From: Microbacteriaceae bacterium | GTDB taxonomy: Bacteria; Actinomycetota; Actinomycetes; Actinomycetales; Microbacteriaceae | DNA: 64,000 nucleotides | NCBI GenBank assembly: GCA_025352325.1 | Contig: JANXTR010000029.1 | Span: forward strand, 1 to 64,000 | Reading direction: 5' to 3' | Shown here: positions 63,006 to 64,000 of the stretch, in pieces | Numbering within the stretch: position 1 is the first letter of the stretch | How the letters are laid out: every line of letters begins with the position of its first letter | Made by a program: the position numbers and the translations under genes | The notes under the pieces: model-generated | The model's database searches: none | The model's input: the letters and a program-made list of their open reading frames with translations, nothing else | Told to the model about the DNA's origin: nothing

Positions 63006-63413
63006 TCAGACCACGGTGGCAAGACCCTCGCGCAGCGGGGTGGTCGGGCGTCCGGTGACCTCCGCGCAGTCCCTGCGGCTGGCACTGGCCGCGCGGCTGT
63101 CGCCGACGCTCGCTACGATCTCGCCGCTCTGACGCGCCTGCTCGACGGTGTTCGTGTAGTTCTCGGTGTACCCGCCGTTGCGGAGGATCGTGGCGGGGAT
63201 GCCGGATGCCGCGATCAGCTCCTCGGTCGCCTTGTGCTCCGGCGCGAGGATGAGCGCCGAGGTGGTCGCCTTCGGGGCGCTCGTGTAGACGAGGTGCTCG
63301 ACTCCGGCGCGCTTCGCGGCCTCGAGGGCGGCCGCGTGCAACGCGACGCGGTTGCCCGGCTCGCTGGCCGAGATCAGGAGCACCTGCGTGGCACCGGTGA
63401 CGACGATGGGCAT
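63006..63413 (-). pseudogene. NmrA/QorB-like gene with internal deletions
   Basis: The 135-codon frame starts MPIVVTGAT, the NAD(P)-binding start of a QorB-type oxidoreductase, but jumps straight to VLLISASEPGNRVALHAAAL, which in full proteins lies about 60 residues later. A second gap follows SRRDCAE, before VTGRPTTPLREGL. The middle (HLVYTSAPKATTSALILAPEHKATEELIA) is well kept. Loss of most of the Rossmann fold makes it inactive. Divergent from the HxlR remnant, its usual regulator. Confidence 0.75.
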
Positions 63414-63507
63414 GTGTTGGGCCCTTTCGCGGAGACCTCCGAGGCAACCGTCGCGTGGCGTGGAGACATTCCCAGCGAGGGGTACCCACCTTTTGTGAGC
63501 TGCTGAC

Positions 63508-63960
63508 ATGAAGGTCAGTTTCGATATCTCGCGGTCATTTCCGGGCGCCACCGACGGGTACCTGCCGGAGGCCTGCAGCTCGCGCACCGTGCTCGATCAC
63601 GTGACGAGCAAGTGGGCGTGCTCATCCTGCTGGCGCTCTCGCAGGGCACATACCGCTGGGCCGAGCTGCGTCGCACCGTGCAGGGCATCAGCGAGAAGAT
63701 GCTGGCCTCGACACTGCGAACCCTGCAGGACGACGGCTCCGTGCTCTGCACGGCCTACCCCGAGGTGCCGCCGCGGGTCGAATACGCCCTGACGCCGCGC
63801 GGTCGCGAACTGGCCGAGCGGATGCTGCCCCTCATGGACTGGATCACCGACAACGCCGACGAGATCCTGGCCGGTGAGCGGGTCGGAAGGACGCGCGCCC
63901 CTGGCCCCCGCGGCTCAGGCAGGTACCCTGGAGCTTCTGAGTTTCATTCGGAGGGGACGG
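63508..63960 (+). pseudogene. HxlR-type regulator, frameshifted
   Basis: The first frame from ATG 63508 reads ACSSRTVLDHVTSKW, the start of an HxlR winged helix. At a G run near 63614-63616 the coding sense passes to the next frame: GVLILLALSQGTYRWAELRR, VQGISEKMLASTLRTLQDDG, PRVEYALTPRGRELAERMLP. One missing G would restore a single protein. The second frame has no stop before the next gene at 63962, so the 3' end may also be altered. The end given is approximate. Confidence 0.72.
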
Positions 63961-63961
63961 G

Positions 63962-64000
63962 ATGCCGCAGAGCAAGGATGCTTCCGCGAAGGCCGACGCG
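63962..64000 (+). CDS. Start of an unidentified gene (partial)
   Basis: ATG at 63962 with GGAGGGG upstream opens a frame (MPQSKDASAKADA) that runs off the window. Too short to identify. Confidence 0.5.
   Translation, partial: MPQSKDASAKADA

Overview
The window reads as a chromosomal segment of a high-GC actinobacterium, most likely of the family Microbacteriaceae. The grounds are the gene order (rne, rplU, rpmA, obgE, proB, proA, nadD, rsfS; ileS, folC, ndk), a eukaryotic-like IleS of about 1,080 residues, two ClpP subunits, a group II truncated haemoglobin, and a palindromic repeat with core TGGTCGAG..TCGAGACC that I associate with this family. No rRNA, CRISPR array, complete insertion sequence or prophage is visible. 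Most genes are chromosomal housekeeping genes.

Layout. 0-1.1 kb: the 3' end of a GH3 beta-glucosidase, a gene-poor stretch and tRNA-Ala. 1.2-10.3 kb (minus strand): rsfS, a tail-anchored low-complexity membrane protein, nadD, proA, proB, obgE, rpmA and rplU. 10.3-22.3 kb: a membrane protein, a DUF4031 gene, an esterase and rne, then a divergent VKOR-DsbA disulfide pair, then the tightly overlapping operon ileS-folC-DUF4233-ndk, whose ileS leader carries a T-box riboswitch. 22.5-28.5 kb: two paralogous membrane proteins with Thr/Pro stalks, and the valS operon. 28.5-35.7 kb: an ArsR-like regulator with an M3 oligopeptidase, an AbiEi-like gene flanked by hairpins, a luciferase-like oxidoreductase, and a GntR regulator next to an ACC deaminase (acdS). 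35.9-43.4 kb: clpX, a copper-handling cluster (YcnI, CopC), clpP2-clpP1, a TPR protein, a DUF1697 gene, the trigger factor gene and tRNA-Pro. 43.6-51.7 kb: tRNA-Gly, small enzymes and regulators, a cluster of broken genes (46.6-48.1 kb), nadE, a PadR regulator with its membrane partner, and a DUF2510 mini-protein. 51.7-64 kb: amidohydrolase-paiB-nei operon, rpiB, pepN, a surface-sugar pair (wecE-like aminotransferase and wsaF-like glycosyltransferase), mscS-glbO, and a decayed qorB/HxlR pair.

Three genome-scale signals stand out. First, at least fifteen genes carry a TANNNT-type -10 hexamer exactly six bases before their start codon, which is the layout of leaderless transcription. Second, the family palindrome occurs between genes and also inside two open frames: valS and the amidohydrolase share an identical 20-bp copy. 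Third, several genes are frameshifted or truncated (a response regulator, an isochorismatase, HxlR, QorB and small ORFs), which indicates either real decay or residual sequence errors.

I found no clearly new multi-gene defence or mobile system. The strongest candidates for novelty are the repeat-derived peptides embedded in ValS and the amidohydrolase, and the hairpin-flanked AbiEi-like gene.
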